Shown one piece after another: positions 1-8,565 of a DNA stretch of 64,000 nucleotides. The stretch is from NCBI GenBank assembly GCA_028709215.1, contig JAQVXI010000001.1:124537-188536 (forward strand), read 5' to 3'. Source of the DNA: Bacteroidales bacterium. GTDB taxonomy: Bacteria; Bacteroidota; Bacteroidia; Bacteroidales; UBA1402. The position numbers and the translations under genes are program-made. Each line of letters starts with the position of its first letter. Position 1 is the stretch's first letter. The notes below the pieces were generated by a model, which had not been told where the DNA came from, made no database searches, and worked only from the letters and a program-made list of their open reading frames with translations.

Positions 1-431
1 CAACTGATGGCATTCATCGGTCCGGCAGCCCATTTGGCCATGACTTCAGGATTGTTGAGCGCAATGCGTTTGGGTACCAACTCTCCAAAAATCAGACTGA
101 GAAACGTAACGAGGACGACGATAAAGGTGACGGATATGGAATACGAGTAGGGTTCCAGGAAGGGTATCTTTGATAACAGAATTGTGAACCATTCGGCTAC
201 GCTGGATCCACTGAATAAACCGGTTAAGATGCCGATACTGGTGATGCCTATCTGGATGGTTGATAGAAACTTGTCCGGTTTATCAGCCAGTTGCAGGGCT
301 CGCTCTGCTCGTTTGTCGCCTTTTTTGGCCTCGGTTTCCAATCGAACCTTCTTCATGGAAATTAATGCCATTTCTGAAAGTGCAAAGGCACCGTTTAGTA
401 AAATGAGCCCTAAAATTATAAACGCCTCCAT
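1..431 (-). CDS. CNNM/HlyC-CorC family membrane protein (partial, 3' end outside window)
   Basis: The reverse strand from the ATG at 431 reads MEAFIILGLILLNGAFALSE and continues open to the window edge, about 143 codons. This matches the start of the DUF21/CNNM transmembrane domain of the hemolysin-C/CorC family: a first helix, the conserved LNGAFALSEMALIS stretch, a basic cytoplasmic loop (residues about 27-50), the STIQIGITSIGILTG segment, and a later helix ending in IFGELVPKRIAL. Family members are inner-membrane proteins with a CNNM core followed by CBS and CorC-HlyC domains and are linked to magnesium or other cation efflux; those C-terminal domains would lie left of the window. It is transcribed divergently from the DUF438 gene. 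Confidence 0.85.
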   Translation of the reverse strand, partial: MEAFIILGLILLNGAFALSEMALISMKKVRLETEAKKGDKRAERALQLADKPDKFLSTIQIGITSIGILTGLFSGSSVAEWFTILLSKIPFLEPYSYSISVTFIVVLVTFLSLIFGELVPKRIALNNPEVMAKWAAGPMNAIS

Positions 432-472
432 ATATTGAATTAAGGAATAACAGCTAGCTACAAATTTCGCAA

Positions 473-480
473 TATATTTG
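473..480 (+). promoter_or_regulatory. Bacteroidota -7 element upstream of the DUF438 gene
   Basis: TATATTTG fits TAnnTTTG exactly. It implies a leader of roughly 100 nt before the ATG at 588. No well-spaced -33 TTTG is visible. The divergent spacer 432-587 shows nothing else I can name. Confidence 0.45.
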
Positions 481-587
481 ATATAAAACAAACAAATGCA
501 TGGAATTCATCAAAAGAGAAAAATGTCTTTTTACATGAACAAATGATCCGTCTGTGTTGTTCTATCAAAAACAAACAACATACCCGT

Positions 588-1829
588 ATGAGTGAATTGA
601 TAAACAACAGCGAGCAGCGCAAAGAAATGCTCAAACACCTGATTCTTCAGATACACCAAGGCACCGCAGCCGAGACCTTACGAAGTCAATTGGTTGGGCT
701 ATTGCAAAAAATCCCCTACAACGATGTGGTTGAAGTAGAGCAAGAATTGATCGCAGAAGGATTGCCTGCAGAAGAAGTACTCCAATTTTGTGACATCCAT
801 TCGATGGTTTTGGACGGAAGTATCGATACTTCCGGTGCACAAGCGATCCCTTTGGGGCATCCCTTACATACGTTTAAAATGGAGAATGAGGCGCTGCAAA
901 CGGTTTTGTCTGAGATTCGAAACATCCTGTTGGATTACCGTGATCTAAAAAAGGACGAAGTCACTGCCTTCTTGATTCGTTTGAAGGCACAGTTTAATCT
1001 TGTCTCAGACGTTGATAAACACTATTTACGAAAGGAGTATCTGTTGTTTACTCCACTCGAGAAGAAGGGCATCACCGGACCGCCTACCGTGATGTGGGGC
1101 AAGCATGATGAGATACGGGAGCAACTGAAAAACGTACACGAAGCCTTGGACAGCAAGGGGGTAGACCATGCCGAATTGGGTACACTGATTGATTTTCTCA
1201 TCAAACCGGCCATTGAGGCAGTTGAAAGTATGATTATGAAGGAAGAAGAGATACTATTCCCCATGTCAATGGATGCATTGAGTGAGACGGAGTGGTATCG
1301 CATTCTGGTTGAAACACCTCAGTTTGGCTATTGTTTATACGATCCGGAACACAGCTGGAAACCGGAATCGGTGGATGTTTCCGACATTCAATACAAACCC
1401 TCCAGTGGAATCATGATCGGTACGGGTAGTTTTGAAAACAACGAACTGGAAGCCATGTTTGAAGCCATCCCCATAGAATTGACGGTGGTTGACAAACACG
1501 ATAAAGTCAAATTTTTCTCACACGGAACCAAACGGGTTTTTCCAAGGAGTCGTGCCGTATTGGGACGGGACGTGCGTTTGTGTCATCCTCCGGGAAGCGT
1601 ACACATTGTCCAACAGATCATGGATGATTTTAAAAGTGGAAAAGAAAACAAGGCCGTTTTTTGGATTTCCAATTTCCGGGGAAGGTTTATCTACATCGAA
1701 TACGTAGCCCTGCGCAGTCCCGAGGGTGAATATTTGGGCATTGTCGAATTTACGCAGGATGCAACCGAGATACGCCAACTTCAGGGAGATCAGCGACTGC
1801 TCTCGTATGTGAGCGAGAAGAACAACTGA
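588..1829 (+). CDS. DUF438 / hemerythrin-like / PAS domain protein
   Basis: A 413-residue cytoplasmic protein. Residues 1-75 match DUF438 (MSELINNSEQRKEMLK, then LPAEEVLQFCDIHS). Residues about 90-235 resemble a hemerythrin-like four-helix domain with GPPTVMWGKHDEIRE and a late EEEILFPM segment. Residues about 280-400 form a PAS-type domain ending DATEIRQLQG. Proteins of this layout are thought to bind iron or haem and to act in anaerobic nitric-oxide or redox sensing; the exact activity is not established. I placed the start at 588 because DUF438 begins MSEL; an in-frame ATG at 543 would add 15 unrelated residues. The DUF1858/DUF2249 gene follows 3 nt downstream, indicating one operon. Confidence 0.85.
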   Translation: MSELINNSEQRKEMLKHLILQIHQGTAAETLRSQLVGLLQKIPYNDVVEVEQELIAEGLPAEEVLQFCDIHSMVLDGSIDTSGAQAIPLGHPLHTFKMENEALQTVLSEIRNILLDYRDLKKDEVTAFLIRLKAQFNLVSDVDKHYLRKEYLLFTPLEKKGITGPPTVMWGKHDEIREQLKNVHEALDSKGVDHAELGTLIDFLIKPAIEAVESMIMKEEEILFPMSMDALSETEWYRILVETPQFGYCLYDPEHSWKPESVDVSDIQYKPSSGIMIGTGSFENNELEAMFEAIPIELTVVDKHDKVKFFSHGTKRVFPRSRAVLGRDVRLCHPPGSVHIVQQIMDDFKSGKENKAVFWISNFRGRFIYIEYVALRSPEGEYLGIVEFTQDATEIRQLQGDQRLLSYVSEKNN

Positions 1830-1832
1830 TCC

Positions 1833-2357
1833 ATGGGTACGCTTGAACCGATTCACCTACAAACACGCATCAGTGACCTGTTGCGCGATTACCCTGCGTT
1901 GGAGGAGGTCTTTTTTGGGCTTTCTCCTCAGTTTGAGAAACTAAAGAACCCCATACTCAGACGTACCGTAACCAAAGTGACTTCCGTACAGCAAGCAGCA
2001 AGCATAGCCGGTCTCGAACCCGACTATGTCTTGCGGATGTTGAGAAAAGCAGCGGATTTACCCCTGGATGAAAACGCTGTAGAGCGAGTGGCGGCATCTT
2101 TGGAAGCAAAACCCGGCTGGGTCTCAGCCGACATCCGTTGGATCGAACTGGATGTCCGTACCGATTTGTCTGCCGGAAGATCACCGATGAAACGCATTTT
2201 GGAACAGGCTGCTCAATTGAAAACCGGAGAAGGTTTGTGCCTTCTCAATGAATTTGTACCCGCTCCAATACTGGATCAGTTAAAACGTCAAGGATGCAGG
2301 GTTTGGGTTGAACAGCGTGAAACGGTTTGTTGCGCATATATAATCGCCTCATCCTAA
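1833..2357 (+). CDS. DUF1858 plus DUF2249 domain protein
   Basis: A 174-residue soluble protein. The N-terminal ~75 residues (IHLQTRISDLLRDYPALEEV, then TVTKVTSVQQAASIAGL) match DUF1858, a small helical domain also found at the N-terminus of ScdA-like iron-sulfur repair proteins. The C-terminal ~75 residues (WIELDVRTDL, LKTGEGLCLLNEFVPAPIL, VCCAYII) match DUF2249. These two domains recur beside DUF438 and hemerythrin proteins, so a shared role in nitrosative stress or iron-sulfur maintenance is an inference from context. It starts 3 nt after the DUF438 stop and its 3' end overlaps the convergent lactate dehydrogenase gene by 9 bp. Confidence 0.8.
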   Translation: MGTLEPIHLQTRISDLLRDYPALEEVFFGLSPQFEKLKNPILRRTVTKVTSVQQAASIAGLEPDYVLRMLRKAADLPLDENAVERVAASLEAKPGWVSADIRWIELDVRTDLSAGRSPMKRILEQAAQLKTGEGLCLLNEFVPAPILDQLKRQGCRVWVEQRETVCCAYIIASS

Positions 2358-3356
2358 GACCCGTTCGGCTGTAACCTCGTTTTCCTTTTGAATGCTGCCG
2401 GCGCAAAAATCATCGATGTTTTTGCAGGTTGTTTTTGCAATCTGATCAAGTGCATTGTCGGTAAAATAGGCCTGATGAGCCGTAATCAGCACGTTATGAA
2501 AGGTCATTAAGCGGGCTATTTTATCGTCTCGAATGATGATTTCCGAGAGGTCCTTAAAAAAGAGGGCCTCTTCCTGTTCGTAGACATCCAGTCCCATATA
2601 GCCCAAATGTCCGTCTTTTAGTGATTGAATGGCGGCGTTGGTGTCAATCAGTTTGCCTCTACTGGTATTGATCAACATAACTCCTTTTTTCATTTTTAAC
2701 AAACTCTCTGCATTGATCATATGGTGCGTTTCTGGGGTCAATGGGCAGTGAAGCGAGAGGATGTCGGATTGTTTGAACACCGTTTCCATATCCATATATT
2801 GAACACCCTGTTTTTCTAGATCGGCGTTGATGTAGGCATCGTGTGCGATGATCTGACAACCAAATCCGCGCATGATTTCTGCAAAGATCTTACCGATACG
2901 CCCGGTTCCGATTACACCAACGGTTTTGCCACTGAGTTCGAAGCCGGTTAGGCGTTCGATGGAAAAGTTTCCTTCACGAACACGGTTGTATGCTTTATGC
3001 GTTTTGCGGTTAAGGGTCATAATCAGGGCAACGGCATGTTCTGCTACCGCATGTGGAGAGTAGGCAGGGACACGAAGAACGCGCATGCCGTATTCGCGGG
3101 CGGCTTCCAGGTCAACGTTGTTGAAGCCGGCGCATCGCAAGACAATCAGGCGGACTCCGTTTTCGGATATTCGTTTGATGACCTCTGCATCCAAGGTGTC
3201 GTTGACAAACACACAAACGGCATCAAAACCGTTGGTCAGTCCAACCGTACGCTGCTTGAGAGCGGATTCGAAATACTCAACGGTATGTTTTTCTTGGAGA
3301 TACTTATCCAAGTATTCGCGATCATAGGATTTTGTGCTAAAAACGGCAACTTTCAT
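2349..3356 (-). CDS. ldhA: D-lactate dehydrogenase, 2-hydroxyacid dehydrogenase family
   Basis: A 335-residue cytosolic NAD-dependent enzyme interconverting pyruvate and D-lactate, a fermentative route to regenerate NAD. Visible are the Rossmann motif GVIGTGRIGK near residue 150, the catalytic-arginine segment INTSRGKLIDT, and the C-terminal histidine segment LITAHQAYFT, which has the LdhA form rather than the generic PH.A form of the family. FNNVDLEAA and VPAYSPHAVAEHA are also typical of D-LDH. The start is MKVAVFSTKSYD at 3356; the in-frame extension to 3494 would run into the divergent AsmA gene and adds no family sequence. It sits in a 58-bp divergent spacer with that gene. Confidence 0.9.
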   Translation of the reverse strand: MKVAVFSTKSYDREYLDKYLQEKHTVEYFESALKQRTVGLTNGFDAVCVFVNDTLDAEVIKRISENGVRLIVLRCAGFNNVDLEAAREYGMRVLRVPAYSPHAVAEHAVALIMTLNRKTHKAYNRVREGNFSIERLTGFELSGKTVGVIGTGRIGKIFAEIMRGFGCQIIAHDAYINADLEKQGVQYMDMETVFKQSDILSLHCPLTPETHHMINAESLLKMKKGVMLINTSRGKLIDTNAAIQSLKDGHLGYMGLDVYEQEEALFFKDLSEIIIRDDKIARLMTFHNVLITAHQAYFTDNALDQIAKTTCKNIDDFCAGSIQKENEVTAERVLG

Positions 3357-3378
3357 ACGGTATGCGTCTATTATTTTG

Positions 3379-3386
3379 TATATTTG
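3379..3386 (+). promoter_or_regulatory. Bacteroidota -7 element upstream of the AsmA-like gene
   Basis: TATATTTG, an exact TAnnTTTG match, lies 28 nt before the ATG at 3415, giving a leader of about 20 nt. Confidence 0.5.
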
Positions 3387-3414
3387 GCTATTTAGATACG
3401 TTAACAGATAGGAT

Positions 3415-6054
3415 ATGAAAATAGTTCGTCGAAGCCTGCTGATTCTGGCAGCAATGTTCCTGTTGCTGATTTTTTTGATGCCCTTGGTGCTCAAAGGAAA
3501 GGTTTATCCGTTTATACAAAAGAAAATCGATGAGCAAGTGCACGCAACGGTTCAATTTGATCCCGTAAAAGTCAGTCTGCTTAAGAGCTTTCCGGATCTT
3601 CGTGTCGATTTACCCAATCTTTGTGTCGTCGGGCTGGATTCGTTTGCCCTGGATACACTTGTACAGGCGAAAAATATCGGTTTGACGTTGGATTTATTCA
3701 GTGTATTGGGTGAGGATGGAATCCGGCTAAAGGGTATTTTATTGGATGCACCTCGGATGCATGCAAAAGTATTGGCGGATGGAACGCCCAATTGGGATAT
3801 TATGAAAGCGGAAACGGTTGAGTCGGAAGCCGATTCCGAATCAAGTGAGATGCGCATTCAATTAACCTCGTTGCGTATTCGCGATGGAAGCTTGCGATAC
3901 GAGGATGCAGCATCCAACATCGATGTCCGGGTGCGCGATTGGAGTGGAAAATTGACGGGTGATTTCTCCGCATCTACCTCGGATGTGCTGTTGGAAACCC
4001 TATTGGGTCAACTGAGTGTTGCGATGGATGGGATGTCCTTGTTGCAGGATGCCCGATTGGAGGCAGACATGAATTTGTCAGCAAATTTGGATGATATGTC
4101 GTTTGTGTTCAAGGACAATCGGTTCATTCTTAATGAAATGCATTTGGCGTTGGATGGCGGCTTTTCCATGCCGGATACTTTCCATATGTTGTTTGATTTG
4201 AATCTATTGACGCAGGATATCACCTTCAAACAATTGCTTTCGCTGGTTCCCGTGTTGTATCAAAAAGAATTCGCGGATTTACAGGCCGATGGTGTGGTTC
4301 AGCTAACAGCAACGGTCAAGGGTACGATGACGGATCGTCTTTATCCTGCGTTTGATCTACGATTGAATGTGGAAAATGGCTCCTTCCGATATCCGTCTCT
4401 TCCCGCATCGGTGGATCAAATTGGTATTGCAGCGCATGTATTCAGTCCGGGTGGCGACTTGGATGCTACTCAAGTGAATGTTTCGCGTTTCCATTTGGAA
4501 ATGGCCGGTCAGCCCATGGATCTGACTTTGCAATTGAAAACACCGATATCCGATCCCGATTTGAGTGCGGCCGCTCAAGGGAGGATGAATTTGAGTAAAG
4601 TGAAGGACGTCTATCCGCTGGAGGAGGGGATGCGATTGAGTGGTACGACGGATATGGATGTCTCTGTAGCCGGAAAAATGTCTTATTTGGAGAACGAACA
4701 GTACGATTTGTTTGAAGCGACCGGACGATTCAGTGCGGAACAATTTCAGATACAAGTGCCGGATATGCCGGATGTGTGGATCAATCACGCAGCCATGCGT
4801 TTGAGTCCTCAGTCGGTTTGGTTGGATGCTTTGGATGTAAAAATAGGAGACAACGACCTGAATGCCACCGGAAATCTTCAGAACGTTTTGCCTTGGTTGA
4901 TGAAAGATCAAACCCTCAGGGGCGTATTGACGGTTCAGTCCGATTACTTGAATTTGAATGATTTTATGTCGGATTCAACGGTTGTTGAGGAGTCCGATAC
5001 CGCACAGTTGCAGGCGATAAAAATACCTCGCAATCTGGATTTGACACTAAATGCCCGTGGAGGAGAGGTCTGGTTTGATCAATTGCAAATGAAGCAGGCT
5101 GTGGCCAACATGCTCATCAAGGATGGAAAATTGCAGATAGAGGATTTGTCGGCAAAGGCATTGGGGGGTAGAATGGGGCTCACGGGCAGTTACGAGTGGC
5201 CAGAGGGTGCACAACCCGACATGAAGATGCACGTGGATTTGACCAATGTGCAATTTTCGGAAGTGTTCAAAACCTTTGTGAGCATTCGGACGTTGGTGCC
5301 GATTTTTGAACGGACACAGGGTGAATTTTCGATGAAAGGGGATTTTGCCAGCCTGTTTGATGCGCAGTTCAATCCCGATTTGTCCAGCCTGTTGGGTGCG
5401 GGAAGTTTGAATGCTTCAAACGTTCAAATAAGTGGCGTAAAGGCCTTTGAAGTTTTGGCCGAAGTGTTTAAAAATGAGGCATTGAATGTCTTGTCGTTGA
5501 AGGATATACGTTTGCCTTTCCATATTGAGAACGGCCGATTGAACACGCCGGGCATCAAACTACCATTGGGCAAGTCCAGCCTGCTTTTATCCGGCTCTGC
5601 CGGTCTGGATCAACAGCTGTCGTACGATTTGACCTTTCAGTTGCCCGATGGCAACAATGCATTTGGTTTGAGCCAATTGAAGGGCCAGTTGTTGGGTTCG
5701 TTCCGGAAACCTGAAGTTAAACTGGATACCAGGGCGATGGCACAATCTGCCGTAAGCAGTCTGATCGAAAAATCTGTTGGCGTTCCAGTGGATAGCATTA
5801 AAGCTAAAGCACAAGCGGAATTGGAGCTGCAGGCAAAAAAACTTAGGGAGCAAGCACGATTGTCCGGTGAAAGATTGATCGAACAGGCGGAAAAGGAAGG
5901 TCAATCCTTGGTTGATAAAGCAAAGAACCCAATTGTTAAGGCCGCTGCCCAAAAGTCTGCCGATCTGTTGATACAGGAAGCTCGAAAGAAAGCGGACGAA
6001 TTACAGGAGGAAGCAGAAAACAAAATAAAGGAACAAGCCAAGCAACTTAAATAA
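3415..6054 (+). CDS. AsmA-family envelope protein
   Basis: An 879-residue protein with one N-terminal membrane helix (residues 7-25, LLILAAMFLLLIFLMPLVL) followed by a very long beta-rich region of alternating amphipathic strands, as in AsmA/YhdP/TamB-like proteins that span the periplasm and are linked to lipid transport or outer-membrane assembly. Repeated short phrases such as LTSLRIRDGSLRYED and IRLPFHIENGRLNTPGIKLPLG are characteristic of Bacteroidota AsmA proteins. From about residue 790 the protein turns into a long charged helix rich in Ala, Glu, Lys and Gln, probably a coiled coil. The histidine kinase gene starts 6 nt downstream, so the two are probably cotranscribed. Confidence 0.8.
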   Translation: MKIVRRSLLILAAMFLLLIFLMPLVLKGKVYPFIQKKIDEQVHATVQFDPVKVSLLKSFPDLRVDLPNLCVVGLDSFALDTLVQAKNIGLTLDLFSVLGEDGIRLKGILLDAPRMHAKVLADGTPNWDIMKAETVESEADSESSEMRIQLTSLRIRDGSLRYEDAASNIDVRVRDWSGKLTGDFSASTSDVLLETLLGQLSVAMDGMSLLQDARLEADMNLSANLDDMSFVFKDNRFILNEMHLALDGGFSMPDTFHMLFDLNLLTQDITFKQLLSLVPVLYQKEFADLQADGVVQLTATVKGTMTDRLYPAFDLRLNVENGSFRYPSLPASVDQIGIAAHVFSPGGDLDATQVNVSRFHLEMAGQPMDLTLQLKTPISDPDLSAAAQGRMNLSKVKDVYPLEEGMRLSGTTDMDVSVAGKMSYLENEQYDLFEATGRFSAEQFQIQVPDMPDVWINHAAMRLSPQSVWLDALDVKIGDNDLNATGNLQNVLPWLMKDQTLRGVLTVQSDYLNLNDFMSDSTVVEESDTAQLQAIKIPRNLDLTLNARGGEVWFDQLQMKQAVANMLIKDGKLQIEDLSAKALGGRMGLTGSYEWPEGAQPDMKMHVDLTNVQFSEVFKTFVSIRTLVPIFERTQGEFSMKGDFASLFDAQFNPDLSSLLGAGSLNASNVQISGVKAFEVLAEVFKNEALNVLSLKDIRLPFHIENGRLNTPGIKLPLGKSSLLLSGSAGLDQQLSYDLTFQLPDGNNAFGLSQLKGQLLGSFRKPEVKLDTRAMAQSAVSSLIEKSVGVPVDSIKAKAQAELELQAKKLREQARLSGERLIEQAEKEGQSLVDKAKNPIVKAAAQKSADLLIQEARKKADELQEEAENKIKEQAKQLK

Positions 6055-6060
6055 GAGTCT

Positions 6061-8559
6061 ATGTACATTGATAATCACAACGGCGCCTTTGCAAAAGACG
6101 ATGCGATTTTTAAAAAGCTCGCTGTATTAATGACGTTGATTACTGTATTGATCATTCCAATCAATTTGATCAATGCACTATATAATTTGGCTACTATCTT
6201 AATCCTTTTTTTATTCGCAATGTGGTCGTTGTTTTTTTATTACAAACGAACCAAAGATTTCAGACGTTCTTCAGCGGGAGTCTTGTTAATTGCTGCCGTT
6301 GACTTTGTATACATGTATTATTCGGGTGGCACCCAAGGAGCCGGCGTCCTTTGGACGTTGACGTTTCCGTTTTTAGTGTTTTATTTTCGATCCTATCGTG
6401 ATACTTGGCACTATCTCTTGCCCTATTATCTCGTGTTGGGGCTGGTGAGCGTTTTGGGCTATCTCGGCTTGTATGTGATGCAACAGCCGATGTATTTTAC
6501 GATCATCTTTTTTCTGGTTCATTTTGTCCTGTGTGTCTATTTGTACATTATTTTTCAGAATCGTGCGAAATTGGATGAACGCTTGTATCGTTCGGATTTG
6601 TTCTACAAACACTCACTGGATCTGCACTGCGTAACCAACCAGAATGAAACGTTACTGAGCATCAACCCTGCCTGGGAGAAGGTGTTGGGTTGGTCTGAAT
6701 CGGAATTGCTGGGTACGCGCTTTGTTGAGTTGTTGCATCTGGAGGATGTAGGCAGAACTGAGGATGTGCACGATCAGATTGTACACGGAGCCGTGGTCTA
6801 CGAGTTCGAGAACCGGTACCGATGCAAGGATGGTTCGTATCGTCGTTTGTCCTGGCGATCTTTTCCCGGCATGCAAAAGGGGAATGTCTATGCCGTAGCA
6901 AGAGATGTTACCGATGATCGGAAAATGATGGCACGTGTTACTCGTAGCGAATCCCGTTTTCGATTATTGATTGATTCGGCGACTGTGGGCATTTATGAAA
7001 TGGTCAATCGGCGGATACGGGTTGTAAACGATACCCTCTTGTTGTGGACGGGGAGTGAGCGTGGTGACTGGAAGCAGTTGTGTTTGGAGTATTTTATTCA
7101 TCCGGATCATTTTGTCCGTTTGGAAAAATACGTAGATGAGGTGCGTAGGAATCAGAATTCCGGAACTTCCTGTGAATTACAACTGAGGCGTTTCGATGGG
7201 AGTTATATCTGGGTGGAACACAGTTGTCAGGTGGTTTATGAACAAGGTGAAGAGGTCTTAATTGGAACGCTGCACAATGTTGATGAACGGAAGAAGTTGG
7301 AGAAAGATGCGAACTATACATCTCAGCTTCATCGCCTGCTCGCTGAAACAGCATTTAAATTTATTCAATCTGATGCAAAGACTTTTGATTCAAAGATAGA
7401 TGTGATGTTATTAACTTTAGGGAGAGTCCTAAATATGGATAGATCCTTTGTTTTCAGATTAGGAGATGACGGGGATGAACTAACAATGACTCATGAATGG
7501 AAGCAGAGTGATTCTATTTCAGTTATGAAGAGATTTCAGCAACTACGTTTACAAGACTTTTCTGATTTTAAACGTTTAGTTTTTAATGAGTCAATAATCA
7601 TTGTTGAAGATGTGGACACGTTCGTCGGATCTGATAGTCTAAAAAAATGGATGAACGATGATCAATCAAAATCACTACTGATGGTTCCCATATTAGGACA
7701 TTATAAGATTCTGGGTTTTATAGGGCTAAGTATAAGCCGTAATACACGGATTTTTAATGATGCAGAAAAGGATTTGTTACAAGTGCTTGGTTTGATGATG
7801 GCAGACTCGATTGAGAGAATAAAAATGGAGAAAGATCTTAAAAATAAAGCGGATGGACTTAGAGAAATAAATAGAACAAAAGATAAACTCTTCTCTGTTA
7901 TTGCTCATGATTTACGTAGCCCGTTTAATACATTTATTGGATTCACTGATATTATGTGTGATCCAGAAATGTCGTTGTCTTCGGATGAACTTCGAACCTA
8001 TGCACATGTGCTCAATCAACAAGCGAAAAGTACATTAGAGTTGTTGCAGAATTTGTTAGACTGGTCTAGACTTCAACGAGGTGTAATTATTCCAAGACCG
8101 ATGGATGTAAGCTTTGAGTATTTCATTGGTCAACAGCTATTCCTATTTGAAGATAAATTAAAAAATAAGAGCATAGTTGTTGAGTCTACAATTGAAATCA
8201 AAGAGACGATTTCTATCGATGTACGTATATTGGAAACGCTGTTTCGAAATCTTTTTAGCAATGCGGTAAAGTTTACTCCTCAGGGTGGGATAATTCGTAT
8301 TCGTATTTCAGAGGAGCATTCTTCTTTGTTGCTTTTGTCAATCGAAGATACGGGTATTGGTATACCTTCAGAAATTATGTCAAAGTTATTTATCTTTGAT
8401 GAACACAAGGGCCGAAACGGAACGGAAGGAGAATCGAGTTCCGGATTGGGGTTGATGATTTGTCAGGAGTTTGTTGAGATACTGAGTGGGAGAATTTGGG
8501 CTGAGTCGGTTGTAGGAAAAGGCAGTACATTCTTTGTAGAGTTACCGTTTCGTAAATAA
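6061..8559 (+). CDS. Membrane-bound PAS-PAS-GAF sensor histidine kinase
   Basis: An 832-residue sensor kinase. Residues about 20-165 hold five or six membrane segments. PAS domains follow at about 177-295 and 297-415, then a GAF-like domain (about 420-595), a HisKA domain with the phospho-acceptor histidine near residue 616 (FSVIAHDLRSPF), and an HATPase domain with N box (LFRNLFSNAVKFTP), G1 (IEDTGIGIP) and G2 (SSGLGLMIC). There is no receiver domain, so a partner response regulator must lie elsewhere. Base composition changes inside the gene: 34 of 60 G+C at 6661-6720 but 18 of 60 at both 7381-7440 and 7861-7920, so the GAF/HisKA half is much more A+T-rich than the PAS half and the neighbouring genes. 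Confidence 0.88.
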   Translation: MYIDNHNGAFAKDDAIFKKLAVLMTLITVLIIPINLINALYNLATILILFLFAMWSLFFYYKRTKDFRRSSAGVLLIAAVDFVYMYYSGGTQGAGVLWTLTFPFLVFYFRSYRDTWHYLLPYYLVLGLVSVLGYLGLYVMQQPMYFTIIFFLVHFVLCVYLYIIFQNRAKLDERLYRSDLFYKHSLDLHCVTNQNETLLSINPAWEKVLGWSESELLGTRFVELLHLEDVGRTEDVHDQIVHGAVVYEFENRYRCKDGSYRRLSWRSFPGMQKGNVYAVARDVTDDRKMMARVTRSESRFRLLIDSATVGIYEMVNRRIRVVNDTLLLWTGSERGDWKQLCLEYFIHPDHFVRLEKYVDEVRRNQNSGTSCELQLRRFDGSYIWVEHSCQVVYEQGEEVLIGTLHNVDERKKLEKDANYTSQLHRLLAETAFKFIQSDAKTFDSKIDVMLLTLGRVLNMDRSFVFRLGDDGDELTMTHEWKQSDSISVMKRFQQLRLQDFSDFKRLVFNESIIIVEDVDTFVGSDSLKKWMNDDQSKSLLMVPILGHYKILGFIGLSISRNTRIFNDAEKDLLQVLGLMMADSIERIKMEKDLKNKADGLREINRTKDKLFSVIAHDLRSPFNTFIGFTDIMCDPEMSLSSDELRTYAHVLNQQAKSTLELLQNLLDWSRLQRGVIIPRPMDVSFEYFIGQQLFLFEDKLKNKSIVVESTIEIKETISIDVRILETLFRNLFSNAVKFTPQGGIIRIRISEEHSSLLLLSIEDTGIGIPSEIMSKLFIFDEHKGRNGTEGESSSGLGLMICQEFVEILSGRIWAESVVGKGSTFFVELPFRK

Positions 8560-8565
8560 AGATTA

